A stretch of 35,207 bases of DNA from Paenibacillus popilliae ATCC 14706 (GTDB lineage Bacteria; Bacillota; Bacilli; Paenibacillales; Paenibacillaceae). Positions 16,474-25,180 of the stretch are shown here, in pieces. The notes under the pieces were generated by a model, which had not been told where the DNA came from, made no database searches, and saw only the letters and a list, made by a program, of their open reading frames with translations. Every line of letters begins with the position of its first letter. Position 1 is the first letter of the stretch. The position numbers were made by a program, and so were the translations under genes. The stretch spans positions 1-35,207 of the forward strand of contig NZ_BALG01000087.1 of the NCBI RefSeq assembly GCF_000315235.1, written 5' to 3'.

Positions 16474-17299
16474 CTTCCTGCCCAACGAGTTGGGAGTGAA
16501 TCTTTTCCAGGTCCTCTTCATATTTCGCGTGGGTGACATGAATAAGCTGGTGGAACATATCTGCCAGCTCTTCATTCATCAGCCGGAGCGCCTCGGCGGT
16601 GATGCCGCCGGGGACAGCTACGCGCTGCTGCAACTGTTCCGGAGTGAACCCCCCTTCCGTCAGGAGCTTGCCGGTGCCCAGCAGCATCTCGCAGGCGAGG
16701 CGCGACGCTTCGCCCCGGCCGATACCGGTTGCTTCCGTCGCGGCATCGATCCACCGCTGCAGGAAGAAAGCGATGAACGCCGGTCCGCAGCTGGACAAGT
16801 CGGAAGAGATGCGGGTGTACTCCTCATCGATGTGCAGCGGTTGGCTGATGGATGACATCAGCCGCTCCAGGAGCTCCCGATCCTCGGTCTGCATCCGGCT
16901 GCCGTACATACAGAGCGAAGAGCCGCTTCGGACATAACTTGTGATGCTCGGGATGATTTTCGCCACTTTGCAGGGCAGCTTTCTCTCCAAGTGCTCAAGC
17001 AGCACCGGACTCGTAATCGACACCAGGATGAGATCCGGGTGCGCGGCATGCTGTATCTCCTCCAGGATCGGCTTGAATTCCAACGGCTTGACGCACAGGA
17101 AGACAATGTCGCTGAACCGGACCGTGTCCACATTGCTCGGCGACACTTGAAGCCCGGGATGTTGAGATGCAAGGCGCTGTACTTTATCCACCGTACGGTT
17201 GCTCGCGATAACCTGCTCCGGTGTCACAGCGTTGGATTGAATCAACGCATTGATCAGCGTTGTCCCCATACTTCCCGTACCGATAAATCCGACCTTCAC
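16454..17299 (-). CDS. comER: ComER, pyrroline-5-carboxylate reductase-like protein
   Basis: Member of the P5C reductase family that sits opposite comEA in Bacillales; its function in competence is not clear. The 281-residue protein has the dinucleotide-binding [10 protein letters not shown] (residues 4-13), SNRT, FLCVKP, and the C-terminal [15 protein letters not shown] that resembles ProC. The start is GTG 17299, six bases after AGGAGGGA; a longer frame begins at 17356 without a binding site. It is divergent from comEA and convergent with leuS, overlapping leuS by 20 bases. Confidence 0.9.
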   Translation of the reverse strand: MKVGFIGTGSMGTTLINALIQSNAVTPEQVIASNRTVDKVQRLASQHPGLQVSPSNVDTVRFSDIVFLCVKPLEFKPILEEIQHAAHPDLILVSITSPVLLEHLERKLPCKVAKIIPSITSYVRSGSSLCMYGSRMQTEDRELLERLMSSISQPLHIDEEYTRISSDLSSCGPAFIAFFLQRWIDAATEATGIGRGEASRLACEMLLGTGKLLTEGGFTPEQLQQRVAVPGGITAEALRLMNEELADMFHQLIHVTHAKYEEDLEKIHSQLVGQEVNRPQY

Positions 17300-17436
17300 G
17301 GATGTTCCCTCCTTTGTTTGCACATTTGCATATCCTGACGCACAATACCTAATCAATACGAATGGCTATTCTATGTTACTACCTATATGTACGATGGGTT
17401 GGCCAATATACGTGTTCTATTGAAAGGAGCATATGG

Positions 17437-18006
17437 ATGAAAAAGAGCCGTCATACGTTATCCTTGCGCGCTTGGGTTGGTTTGACGGGCCTGGCGATTG
17501 CCGGGCTGGCCGTCTCCATGGGCTTATGGCTGAAGCCGCAATGGGAGGAGGCTGCGGGCGGGTGGACGCCGCTCAATGAAGCGATTGCCGAGCGTCTCGC
17601 TGTCGAGCGAGAGCAAGGTTCCGAATCGTCCTCGAAGGCGGGTCAAAGCATCAGTCGCAGTGCAGGAGACCCGAATCAGCTGCTAACGGTGCAGCCGGAT
17701 AAGAAGCGGGCAGAATCCGAACCGGGCGAACAAGCGGGCGGCGCTCTCACCTCGACCGAAGCTTCTGCCGCGGCCCCTTCGGCAGACGAGAAGGCGAAGG
17801 ACGCCGCCAGCGGGCGCATCAATATTAACGAAGCCGATGCGGACGCCTTAATGAAGCTGCCGGGCATCGGTCCGCGCAAGTCGCAAGCCATCGTGATGTA
17901 TCGGGACAGTTATGGCCCGTTTCAGCGGCTCGAGGATTTGAAGAAGGTCAAAGGAATCGGTCCCGCTATCTTCGCCAAGCTGCGCGATCAAGTCTCGATC
18001 GAGTAA
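17437..18006 (+). CDS. comEA: Competence protein ComEA, helix-hairpin-helix DNA receptor
   Basis: Membrane-anchored DNA-binding protein that receives double-stranded DNA during transformation. The 189-residue protein has a basic N-terminus, one membrane helix (about 12-31), a long low-complexity Ala/Ser/Glu segment (about 55-125) and a C-terminal pair of helix-hairpin-helix motifs (about 128-187: ININEADADALMKLPGIGP and LKKVKGIGPAIFAKL). I see no SLBB domain, which B. subtilis ComEA has between helix and HhH. ATG 17437 follows AAGGAG at seven bases. No ComK-type box was found upstream. Confidence 0.93.
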   Translation: MKKSRHTLSLRAWVGLTGLAIAGLAVSMGLWLKPQWEEAAGGWTPLNEAIAERLAVEREQGSESSSKAGQSISRSAGDPNQLLTVQPDKKRAESEPGEQAGGALTSTEASAAAPSADEKAKDAASGRININEADADALMKLPGIGPRKSQAIVMYRDSYGPFQRLEDLKKVKGIGPAIFAKLRDQVSIE

Positions 18007-18120
18007 CGGAACGAGCGTCCGGCTAGGTATCCGGTTGCGCAGCGAAGGCAACGTGCTTAGAATGAAGGTAAGTACGATGGCAGTGGTTATCAGCCTACAA
18101 CAGACGGGGGAATGAATCGG

Positions 18121-18642
18121 ATGACAACAAGTGTACGCAAAGATTGGGATACCTACTTCATGGATATTGCCTATATGGTGTCTACACGTTCACGCTGTCC
18201 TAGGCGGCATGTCGGCACTGTGCTGGTGCAGGGCAAGAAGCTGCTTGGAACGGCCTATAACGGAGCGCCTATGGACGTGCCGGATTGCAGCGAAGCCGGA
18301 TGCATGATTGTCGAGCAGTATGAGAAGATCGTCGTTGACGGCGAGGAACAGATGGTGAAGAAGGAACGGTGCATCCGCACCATTCATGCGGAGCAGAATC
18401 TGCTGCTGTTCACGGATCGGATCGACAGAGAGGGCTCCACGGTATACGTGACGGACGAGCCGTGCTGGACCTGCGCCAATATGTTGGCGAACAGCGGCGT
18501 GACGGAGATCGTCTACCACCGTCCTTATCCGAAGGACAGCGAGAAGGTTGCGGCGATGATGAAGCAGAAGGGAATTGCATTCCGGGCGCTGGCCTCCTTT
18601 CAGGCGCCGCAGGAAACGATAATGGATACGACAGATTCATAA
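18121..18642 (+). CDS. comEB: ComEB, deoxycytidylate deaminase family
   Basis: Zinc-dependent dCMP deaminase-type enzyme. The 173-residue protein carries the zinc and catalytic motif H89-A-E91 in TIHAEQN and PCWTC with C115 and C118, plus GTAYNGAPMDVPDC and a further Cys-rich loop (SEAGCM). It probably converts dCMP to dUMP; a direct part in DNA uptake is doubtful. ATG 18121 is ten bases after GGGGG; ATG 18112 is in frame but only one base from that site. The comEA-comEB gap of 114 bases shows no clear signal. Confidence 0.92.
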   Translation: MTTSVRKDWDTYFMDIAYMVSTRSRCPRRHVGTVLVQGKKLLGTAYNGAPMDVPDCSEAGCMIVEQYEKIVVDGEEQMVKKERCIRTIHAEQNLLLFTDRIDREGSTVYVTDEPCWTCANMLANSGVTEIVYHRPYPKDSEKVAAMMKQKGIAFRALASFQAPQETIMDTTDS

Positions 18643-18655
18643 TGAGGGGAAGAAC

Positions 18656-18724
18656 CTCCATGCCGGAATTCCGGGCAAGCCATGAACATCGGTGGCTGCG
18701 GAACGATGGCGTGGAGTTTTTTTT
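18656..18724 (+). terminator. Branched hairpin with U8 tail between comEB and comEC
   Basis: A nine-pair closing stem (18656-18664 with 18708-18716, one G-U pair) encloses the palindrome CCGGAATTCCGG (18663-18674) and an AGCCA/TGGCT hairpin, and is followed directly by T8 (18717-18724). By structure it is an intrinsic terminator or attenuator 14 bases after the comEB stop. The palindrome partly competes with the closing stem, so alternative folds are possible. The same bases encode part of a small ORF, so only one reading may be functional. Confidence 0.6.
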
Positions 18725-18827
18725 GCGTTGGGCGATCCTCGGTTGGATGGCCGCCTGGTCTAGCCGGTACCATGCGGGACAACGGACGCCAAGAAGCATG
18801 TCAAGCGAAATGCAGACCAGGAGGTGA
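18660..18827 (+). CDS. Possible 55-residue ORF between comEB and comEC
   Basis: ATG 18660 has an AGGGGA site about nine bases upstream; the frame is open for 55 codons and stops at 18825-18827, inside the comEC ribosome binding site. The product would have a charged N-terminal third, a short Trp/Phe-rich hydrophobic stretch (FFLRWAILGWMAAW) and a basic tail. I do not recognise it. It runs through the T8 terminator-like structure, which argues against it; its stop position would suit translational coupling to comEC. Confidence 0.25.
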   Translation: MPEFRASHEHRWLRNDGVEFFLRWAILGWMAAWSSRYHAGQRTPRSMSSEMQTRR

Positions 18828-18834
18828 AGTTGAA

Positions 18835-21426
18835 ATGCTGTCGAGCAGACCGATTGTTGTCGTGGCCGGCTGTGTCGTCATCGGGATTCACGTTTCGGCC
18901 GTATTATCCGCTGTGCACGCCGTACTGGCCGTAACGGGATTGCTGCTAATGCTTCCGCTAGGATGGGCGCTTCGGTGGTGCAGCGGGAAGCAGGCGGCTC
19001 TGTACGGAGCGGCGCTTCTATGTTCGGCGTCGCTATACATCGTAACGGAGCACAGCAACGCCAGCCGCTGGACGCCGCCTGCCAATGCCAGCCAGCCGGC
19101 AGTAGAGGGGAACTGGGACGGATATATCCTATCTCCGGCAGAGCGTGACGGGGACCGGGTGCAGTTCCAGTTCCGGGCCGTCTCATGGCAGGACGAAGGA
19201 GCCGGCCCGCAGCCCGTGAACGAGAAGCTGCTTGTCCAGATCCGGCTATCCGCGCCGTCGGAGCTGGATGCAGTGGCGCGATGGCAGCGAGGCCAGGCCG
19301 TGCGCCTTCATGGTCAGATGTCCGCGCCGAGCGACGGATCGAACTTCGGGACGTTCAGCTATCGGGAATATCTTCGGGCGCAACGCATCCATTGGATGAT
19401 CCAGGTTGCGGGAGCGGAGCAGATCGCCATCATGGACGATTTGAGCCAGAACGGATACCAGCGGGCGGAACAGGTCGTGCAGCAGGCACTTGCCCATGCC
19501 GATCAGGTACGCCGTGCGCTGCTGGAGCTTATGGAGCGGCTATATAAGCAGCCGCATCGCGGATATATGCAAGGGCTAGTACTTGGAAGCAGGACGGAAT
19601 TGGCCCCCGATATATACCTCCATTTCTCGGAGCTGGGCCTGACGCATGTGCTTGCCATTTCGGGACTTCATGTCGGCGTCTTCGCCGGGGCGCTGCTCGG
19701 CCTGCTCCGGCTGTTCCGCCTCTCGAAGGAGAAGGGGCTAGCGGTCGTCCAATGCTGCCTCCCGGTTTATATGCTGCTGACGGGAGCGGCTCCTTCGGTA
19801 ATCCGGGCAGGATTGATGTCGATGGTTTCCCTGTACTGCTTGCGCAAGGGCTGGCTGAAGGACGGACTCCACATTTTGGCCCTCGTCCTGGTAGCGATGC
19901 TGCTGTGGAATCCGTATGATGCACTTCAGATCGGCTTTCAACTATCATTCGCCGTGACCGCCGGATTGATTATCGGGGTGCCCCGCGTCGTGCGGCTGCT
20001 GCCGGCCTGGCCGCGGTGGCTGTCCGCTTCGGCCGCCGTAACCTTGGTCGCCCAGGCCGTATCTTTTCCGTTGACCGCTTATTATTTCCACCAATTTTCG
20101 CTCTTGTCGTTCGCGGCTAACTTCCTGCTCGTTCCGTTCATCAGTCTTGTCGTGCTCCCTGCTGGAACGATCTCGCTCCTTGCGGGCCTACTCTATGAAC
20201 CATTAGCCCGCCCGATAGCTTGGGTTGTGTCATGGATGAACGAGCTGACGTTCCGGATCGTCGAATGGCTGGCAGCCATCGAAGGCACGAGCTTAATCTG
20301 GCCGCAGCTCCCGTTATGGTGGATTGGGGCCTACTACGGCAGTCTATGTCTCGTCTTGTCTTCATGGCGCTGGGCGGCTGTAAATGCAAGAGCGTCGCTT
20401 CGCAGCAGGGACGGCGATACGCAGCCGCTTGGCTCATTCGTGGCGGTGCGGGCGTCCCCGCCAGGTATCCGCCGCATCGGCTCCGTCCTGGCGGCCGTTC
20501 CGCTCGCCGCGCTTCTTGTCTGGGGCTACAGGGATGGCCTCGGTAGAGATGCTGTAATCAGCTTCATTGATGTCGGCCAAGGCGACAGCATGTTGATTCG
20601 TACGGCTTCCGGCAAGCATGTGCTGGTCGACGGAGGAGGAACGACGAATTTCCACAGGCCGGGGGAGCGATGGAGGGAACGCCGCGTGCCATTCGAGATC
20701 GGTGAGAAGGTGATCGTTCCCCTGTTGAAGCAGCGGGGCGTCCGGCGGCTGGACGCGGTCGTGCTGACACATGCCGATCAAGATCATGCCGGCGGGCTAT
20801 TGGCGGTATTGCGGCATATGCCGGTCAGCCGCCTCATTACGAACGGCACGTGGAAGTCTTCGGCGACGATGGTTGAGCTGTACCGGACGGCGCTAGAGAA
20901 GCGCATCCCGATCAGCGGTGGACAGGCCGGCAATTCGTGGATGGTCGACGAATGGACCCGGATAGACGTCCTCTATCCGATGCCGGATAACGGTGCGAAT
21001 CTTCTCCCGGAAGAGGAGGATCAAAATCGCGCCTCCCTCGTTCTGCTGCTGACGCTGACCCATCCGCGCAGCAAGGCGCAGGCGACGATATTGCTGACGG
21101 GGGATGTGGAAGCCGATGGAGAACGGCGCATGCTTGACGGCACTGCAGGCCAAGGCCGGCTGCCGCCCGTCGATGTATACAAGGTAGCGCATCACGGAAG
21201 CCGGACGTCATCCACACCGGAATGGGTAGAAGCGATGCGGCCGACGGCAGGCGTCATCTCGCTCGGACGCAACAATCGCTTCGGACATCCGCATCCGAAC
21301 GTGCTGGCCACATTGGCGCGCGTGCAGGTGCCCGTGCTCCGGACCGATCGGGACGGGGAGATCCAGTTCAGGTTGACGGTGCAGGGTTTGAAGGTACGGA
21401 CAAAGCGTGATAGGATAGTTCTGTAG
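18835..21426 (+). CDS. comEC: ComEC/Rec2 DNA uptake channel
   Basis: Polytopic membrane protein that forms the channel for single-stranded DNA entry in transformation. The 863-residue protein has N-terminal helices and a DUF4131/OB-like region (to about 230), a competence domain with LTHVLAISGLHVGVFAG (about 265-280) and many helices to about 560, and a C-terminal metallo-beta-lactamase-like domain starting at FIDVGQGDSML, with the metal motif H646-x-D648-x-D650-H651 and His786-His787 in VAHHGSRTSS. The start at 18835 is chosen for the AGGAGGTGA seven bases upstream. It lies in the usual comEA-EB-EC order. Confidence 0.95.
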   Translation: MLSSRPIVVVAGCVVIGIHVSAVLSAVHAVLAVTGLLLMLPLGWALRWCSGKQAALYGAALLCSASLYIVTEHSNASRWTPPANASQPAVEGNWDGYILSPAERDGDRVQFQFRAVSWQDEGAGPQPVNEKLLVQIRLSAPSELDAVARWQRGQAVRLHGQMSAPSDGSNFGTFSYREYLRAQRIHWMIQVAGAEQIAIMDDLSQNGYQRAEQVVQQALAHADQVRRALLELMERLYKQPHRGYMQGLVLGSRTELAPDIYLHFSELGLTHVLAISGLHVGVFAGALLGLLRLFRLSKEKGLAVVQCCLPVYMLLTGAAPSVIRAGLMSMVSLYCLRKGWLKDGLHILALVLVAMLLWNPYDALQIGFQLSFAVTAGLIIGVPRVVRLLPAWPRWLSASAAVTLVAQAVSFPLTAYYFHQFSLLSFAANFLLVPFISLVVLPAGTISLLAGLLYEPLARPIAWVVSWMNELTFRIVEWLAAIEGTSLIWPQLPLWWIGAYYGSLCLVLSSWRWAAVNARASLRSRDGDTQPLGSFVAVRASPPGIRRIGSVLAAVPLAALLVWGYRDGLGRDAVISFIDVGQGDSMLIRTASGKHVLVDGGGTTNFHRPGERWRERRVPFEIGEKVIVPLLKQRGVRRLDAVVLTHADQDHAGGLLAVLRHMPVSRLITNGTWKSSATMVELYRTALEKRIPISGGQAGNSWMVDEWTRIDVLYPMPDNGANLLPEEEDQNRASLVLLLTLTHPRSKAQATILLTGDVEADGERRMLDGTAGQGRLPPVDVYKVAHHGSRTSSTPEWVEAMRPTAGVISLGRNNRFGHPHPNVLATLARVQVPVLRTDRDGEIQFRLTVQGLKVRTKRDRIVL

Positions 21427-21445
21427 AGTGAAAGAGAGCCATTTG

Positions 21446-21471
21446 AAGCACGTCTGCTTGACGTGCTTTTT
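21446..21471 (+). terminator. Intrinsic terminator after comEC
   Basis: AAGCACGTC (21446-21454) pairs with GACGTGCTT (21460-21468) over a five-base loop, ending in a T5 run (21467-21471). It lies 20 bases after the comEC stop and separates the com genes from the sigma-factor operon. Confidence 0.88.
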
Positions 21472-21595
21472 GCGGCTTGTCACCTTGTTGTATTTGTTGT
21501 TGTACCGTACCATACAAATACTAGGTATCTTTTGCTATGCGAAGTGATGAATTTATGCAAAGGAGAAAATAAACTACAATTTGGAAGTGAACCAC

Positions 21596-21622
21596 TGCAA
21601 CCATTTGCGGCTTACTCACGTC
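21596..21622 (+). promoter_or_regulatory. ECF-type promoter of the sigma/anti-sigma operon
   Basis: TGCAACC (21596-21602), a 16-base spacer and CGTC (21619-21622) match the AAC ... CGTC pattern of Bacillus ECF promoters such as those of sigma-W, -M and -X. It sits 33 bases before the sigma-factor start, where an autoregulated promoter is normally found. The match is by eye. Confidence 0.6.
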
Positions 21623-21654
21623 AATGGATATGCAAGAGAGGGGGATAACAGGTA

Positions 21655-22200
21655 GTGGATTCGGGACTGATACGAGCCGCTCAATCCGGCGATCGCGACG
21701 CTTTAATCACTCTTTTGCGTGAAATAGAACAATATGTGTATCGGACAGCTTATTATATTCTTAATCATGAGCAGGATGCACTGGATGCGTCCCAAGAAGC
21801 CTTAATCCGGATTTATTCGAAAATTGAATCTTATGAGGAAAAAGCTCAGTTCAAAACATGGGTGCAGCGGATTGTCACGAATATTTGCATTGACAAGTTC
21901 CGGCGCAATCGACCGACTGTCTCGATGGATGAGCATGACCTCGTATTTGTCGGGGAAGAGAGTGTAGAGAAGGAAGTCATGTCCGCATACGTGGCTCAGG
22001 ATATACGTGAGGCAATCGATCGGCTGCCTGAACATCATCGTGCGGTCGTCGTTCTGCGATATCTGCAAGATTTCTCATACAACGAGATTGCGGAGAGCTT
22101 GAATTTGCCGTTGAACACCGTCAAATCCTATCTATTTCGCGCCCGGCAACAACTGCAGACGATGCTGCAAGATTATGAGAAAGGGGGTGTACGAGGATGA
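21655..22200 (+). CDS. ECF-type sigma-70 family RNA polymerase sigma factor
   Basis: A 181-residue ECF sigma factor of the SigW/SigX kind. Region 2 (about 23-90) contains DALDASQEALIRIY and FKTWVQRIVTNICIDKFRR, the core-binding and -10 recognition parts. Region 4 (about 120-172) contains LPEHHRAVVVLRYLQDFSYNEIAESLNLPLNTVKSYLFRARQQL, the -35 recognition helix-turn-helix. It starts at GTG 21655 behind GAGGGGG. Its TGA overlaps the anti-sigma ATG (22197-22200). It probably answers cell-envelope stress; no target genes other than its own operon can be inferred from this window. Confidence 0.93.
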   Translation: MDSGLIRAAQSGDRDALITLLREIEQYVYRTAYYILNHEQDALDASQEALIRIYSKIESYEEKAQFKTWVQRIVTNICIDKFRRNRPTVSMDEHDLVFVGEESVEKEVMSAYVAQDIREAIDRLPEHHRAVVVLRYLQDFSYNEIAESLNLPLNTVKSYLFRARQQLQTMLQDYEKGGVRG

Positions 22201-23378
22201 ACTGTTCAGAGGTGATGGAATTGAAGCAATGCAGCTTGGACGGTGGATTGACGCAGTCGGAAGAGAGCCTGATGACAGAGCATATCCGCCGCTGCCCCGC
22301 TTGCGTCGAGATGGCAGAGCGGTTAGAGAATATTCATCAAGAACTGGTTCGGTTGCCGCAGGTCACTCCACCTTACAGCTTGGTGGATGCGATTTTGCCT
22401 TCATTGCAACAGATAGATAAGCCGCAGGCCGTAGCATCAATACAGAAATGGTATAGCAAGCGGCAATGGCGTGCAGGCGCAGTGGTGGCCGCAGGTCTCG
22501 TTTTCGGATTATTCATGGTGATGTTCAAGCCGCCGACGGCGACGGAACAGGCAGGAGATTTCACGGAATTGATGCAATCGGCGCAGGAGTCCGACGCCGC
22601 ACCGGATTCGAGCCGGCCTCTTCAGATCAATCAACCGGACGGGAAGACGGTGCCGCAGGAAGGCAATCCCGGAACGGATGCGGAAGACAAGGCATCGCAC
22701 AAGGATCAACAACAGGATGGCCAAGCGCCCGGCGACGCTAGACAGAAGAGGGAGGATGCGCTGAACACAGCGCCGATGAAGCCAGAGGCGGACGGCCAGG
22801 CAGGTGGCCGTCACCAGAGCAGGGGGGAAGAACAGGCCCAAAAGCCAGTGGCAACGCCTGCTGAAAAGCAAGACGAGATCGAGAGTCAAGACAAGTTGGC
22901 CGAAGAGCCTGCGGCCGGCAAGCAGAACACGGGTACGAAGCAAGTCGAACCGCAGGAGAGCAGGGTGGCGCCATCCATTGCTGCCGTTCCGGGAAATGAA
23001 AACCCGGAAAATGGTTCGAGTACCGACACGGGGATAGCGGATAAGGAGCTGGAGCGTCGTTCTCTGTTCGTGGCGTCGAAGGAAGCGACATCGCCGGACG
23101 GCAAGTGGATGGTCGTATGGGAGAACGGACAGCTCCTGTTGTACGGTGTCAACGACGCGGAGCAGTCCAAGCTGCAGACACTGGCATTCGCCGACATGCC
23201 GGAAGAGCTGATCTGGTCTTCGGATAGCCGTCGTCTGGAGGTGAAGGCGCGCACGGCGGACGGACTACGGCAGTTCCATTATGACGTGTCTTCGAACGGA
23301 CTGACGGAAGCAGCCGCTGGCGAGGTCGATACGAAGGAGCCTGTCGTGCTGCCCGGCACGACCAAGCCGGCCACCTAG
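22197..23378 (+). CDS. Membrane anti-sigma factor with zinc finger
   Basis: The 393-residue partner of the ECF sigma factor. The N-terminal cytoplasmic domain has the zinc-binding anti-sigma pattern H29-x3-C33-x2-C36 with Cys3. One membrane helix follows at about 93-110. The extracytoplasmic part is a long low-complexity stretch rich in Gln, Glu, Ala, Pro and Lys (about 115-290), and the C-terminal 100 residues (ATSPDGKWMVVWENGQLLLYG, EELIWSSDSRRLEV) look like blades of a TolB/WD-type beta propeller. It presumably holds the sigma factor at the membrane until a signal triggers proteolysis. ATGA overlap with the sigma gene indicates coupling. Confidence 0.9.
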   Translation: MNCSEVMELKQCSLDGGLTQSEESLMTEHIRRCPACVEMAERLENIHQELVRLPQVTPPYSLVDAILPSLQQIDKPQAVASIQKWYSKRQWRAGAVVAAGLVFGLFMVMFKPPTATEQAGDFTELMQSAQESDAAPDSSRPLQINQPDGKTVPQEGNPGTDAEDKASHKDQQQDGQAPGDARQKREDALNTAPMKPEADGQAGGRHQSRGEEQAQKPVATPAEKQDEIESQDKLAEEPAAGKQNTGTKQVEPQESRVAPSIAAVPGNENPENGSSTDTGIADKELERRSLFVASKEATSPDGKWMVVWENGQLLLYGVNDAEQSKLQTLAFADMPEELIWSSDSRRLEVKARTADGLRQFHYDVSSNGLTEAAAGEVDTKEPVVLPGTTKPAT

Positions 23379-23579
23379 ACCGCCGAAGGCTCGCGCGTTG
23401 CCAAAAATGGGCAGCGCCATTTCCCCCTCCTCCCTCCGGGAAGCGGCACACATTCGGTGCGGCGCGCGTATGATGAGGTATCAATTAAATGATGCAAGTG
23501 ACGTTCCCGTACGTCGTATGACCGTTTGCACGGAGTTTCTAGAGCTTCGCTGCAGGCGTTTATCATAGATGGTATGGGA
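23379..23579. other. Intergenic stretch after the anti-sigma gene
   Basis: No gene is supported here. A short inverted repeat AAATGG/CCATTT (about 23406-23425) has no T run, and GACGT/ACGTC (about 23501-23516) forms a small dyad. The yqzM gene that B. subtilis has between comEC and holA was looked for and not found. Confidence 0.5.
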
Positions 23580-23632
23580 CAAAGGGACTTGTGCCGCCCG
23601 GCCAGGACTGTGCCGGTCCCTTTGTTTTTTTT
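23580..23632 (+). terminator. Intrinsic terminator before holA
   Basis: CAAAGGGAC (23580-23588) pairs with GTCCCTTTG (23616-23624) around a GC-rich inner part, followed by T8 (23625-23632). It probably ends the sigma/anti-sigma transcript, 200 bases after that operon's stop. Confidence 0.88.
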
Positions 23633-23659
23633 GCGGCATTCCACAATTTTTGCTATCAT
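23631..23659 (+). promoter_or_regulatory. Extended -10 promoter for holA
   Basis: TGC followed by TATCAT (23654-23659) gives an extended -10; a weak -35 TTGCGG (23631-23636) lies 17 bases upstream. The holA start follows 31 bases after the -10. Confidence 0.55.
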
Positions 23660-23690
23660 GAAGTGCATAGACAGGGGGAGGCATCAGGCA

Positions 23691-24737
23691 TTGGACATGA
23701 AAGTGGCGATGAAAGAGATCCAGCGCGGGGAGCCGTGCCCGTTATATGTACTGTATGGTACGGAAAAATATAGAATGCAAGAGTTTGTTCACTTTTTGCT
23801 GGAGCATGTTTTTGAGTCGGAGAACCGGGAATTGGCCGTGATGAAGATGGATACGGCCGAATCCCCAATTGAGGCCGTCATCGAGGAAGCGGAGACGCTG
23901 CCGTTTCTCGTGCCCCGCAAGTGCATCCTCGTCAAGGATCAATCGATTTTTGCCTCCGGCAAGGATAAGATGGAGCATCGCACTGAGCGGCTGCTTGAAT
24001 ATATGGAACAGCCGATGGAGACCAGTATCATCGTCTTCCAGGTGCAGGCGGACAAGCTGGATGAGCGCAAAAAGACAGTCAAGACGGCCAAGGCGAAGGC
24101 CGCGGTGCTCGCCTTTCAGCCGCTGGGGGCCGAAGAGCTGGCGCAGTGGGTGAAGCGGGAGACGGGCAAGCATCGCTGCTCCATCGCGGAGGAAGCGGTA
24201 ACGGCCCTGTTGAACGCGGCAGGAACGAATCTGCAGGCACTGGCGGGCGAGATTGAGAAATGCTGCTTGTTCGCCGGGGAAGGCGGCGTCATTGATACAG
24301 CGACGATCGAGGGGCTCATTGCCAAAAGTACGGAGCAAAACGTATTCCAATTGGTCGAGGATGTCGTCCGCCATCGCGTCGGCAAGGCATTGGCGACCCT
24401 GCATGAGCTGCTGAAGCAGAAGGAGGAGCCGATTAAGATCATGGCGCTCATCGTCAGACAGCTCCGGATGATGCTTCAGGTCAAGGAACTGACGAATCAG
24501 AGCTTCACGCAGCAGCAGGCGGCCTCTCAACTCGGAATCCATCCTTATGCGGCCAGAATGGCGGCCGAACAGGCGCGCGCCTATGGAATCAATGTATTGG
24601 CCGGTTGGTTGGCCGAGGCGGCGGAGCTCGATTATGAGATGAAGTCGGGGCGGGTGAACAAGACGCTTGGCCTGGAAATGTTCATAATGCGGATGGCGGC
24701 GGGCAGCACGCGGAGCGGAACGGCCGGTTCCCGCTAG
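23691..24737 (+). CDS. holA: DNA polymerase III subunit delta
   Basis: Clamp-loader delta subunit (B. subtilis YqeN/HolA), which opens the sliding clamp for DNA polymerase III. Taken from TTG 23691 it has 348 residues, the usual size. Conserved parts are LYVLYGTEKYRMQEF near the N-terminus, EAETLPFLVPRKCILVKD, QNVFQLVEDVVRHRVGKAL and EEPIKIMALIVRQLRMMLQVK, followed by LDYEMKSGR at the end. TTG 23691 is nine bases after AGGGGGAGG; ATG 23697 is in frame but 15 bases away, so both starts remain possible. It is convergent with rpsT. Confidence 0.93.
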   Translation: MDMKVAMKEIQRGEPCPLYVLYGTEKYRMQEFVHFLLEHVFESENRELAVMKMDTAESPIEAVIEEAETLPFLVPRKCILVKDQSIFASGKDKMEHRTERLLEYMEQPMETSIIVFQVQADKLDERKKTVKTAKAKAAVLAFQPLGAEELAQWVKRETGKHRCSIAEEAVTALLNAAGTNLQALAGEIEKCCLFAGEGGVIDTATIEGLIAKSTEQNVFQLVEDVVRHRVGKALATLHELLKQKEEPIKIMALIVRQLRMMLQVKELTNQSFTQQQAASQLGIHPYAARMAAEQARAYGINVLAGWLAEAAELDYEMKSGRVNKTLGLEMFIMRMAAGSTRSGTAGSR

Positions 24738-24751
24738 CCTGCCATCAACAC

Positions 24752-24790
24752 AAGCCCGAAGACGGACGCGCGGCGTTCATCTTCGGGCTT
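24752..24790. terminator. Terminator between convergent holA and rpsT
   Basis: AAGCCCGAAGA (24752-24762) pairs perfectly with TCTTCGGGCTT (24780-24790) across a 17-base loop. A short T-rich stretch follows on the plus strand. Its position between two convergent genes suggests it serves both. Confidence 0.8.
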
Positions 24791-24822
24791 CTTTACTGCA
24801 TGTAAGTATGAAAGGCTGCCGC

Positions 24823-25095
24823 TTACGCTTGCGCGAGCAGAGCGTTCAATTTTTGTGCCAAGCGGGACTTCTTGCGGGCAGCTGCATTTTTGTGGACCAA
24901 GCCTTTTGTAACGGCTTTGTCCAATTTCTTCGAAGCCAGAGCGATAGCTCCTTTGGCGGTTTCCACTTCATTGTTAGCCAATGCAGCGTCTGCTGCTTTG
25001 ACAGCCGTGCGAAGTGCGGACTTCTGAGAAGCGTTCAGCAGACGGCGCTTTTCGTTCGTTTTTACACGTTTCACAGCGGATTTAATGTTAGGCAT
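24823..25095 (-). CDS. rpsT: 30S ribosomal protein S20
   Basis: Small-subunit ribosomal protein bS20. The 90-residue protein begins [18 protein letters not shown] and ends in [20 protein letters not shown], matching the family closely. The start at 25095 is fixed by GGAGGTGA (25108..25101) just upstream; an in-frame extension to 25128 has no binding site. The gene stands alone on the minus strand between holA and gpr, as in B. subtilis. Confidence 0.97.
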   Translation of the reverse strand: MPNIKSAVKRVKTNEKRRLLNASQKSALRTAVKAADAALANNEVETAKGAIALASKKLDKAVTKGLVHKNAAARKKSRLAQKLNALLAQA

Positions 25096-25180
25096 TGCAT
25101 TCACCTCCGTTGCATCGTAATGCGACAATCGAATCTATACCCTATCCAGATCACCATGATATAGATTCCCAACTCTAAAT

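Noticed and set aside
17300-17436. ComK box between comER and comEA
   Set aside because: No AAAA-N5-TTTT pairs with proper spacing were seen.
21463-21648. 61-codon ORF just before the sigma-factor gene
   Set aside because: It begins inside the comEC terminator, has no ribosome binding site and overlaps the predicted ECF promoter.
23375-23668. 97-codon minus-strand ORF in the gap before holA
   Set aside because: It crosses the intrinsic terminator, lacks a ribosome binding site and shows no known domain.
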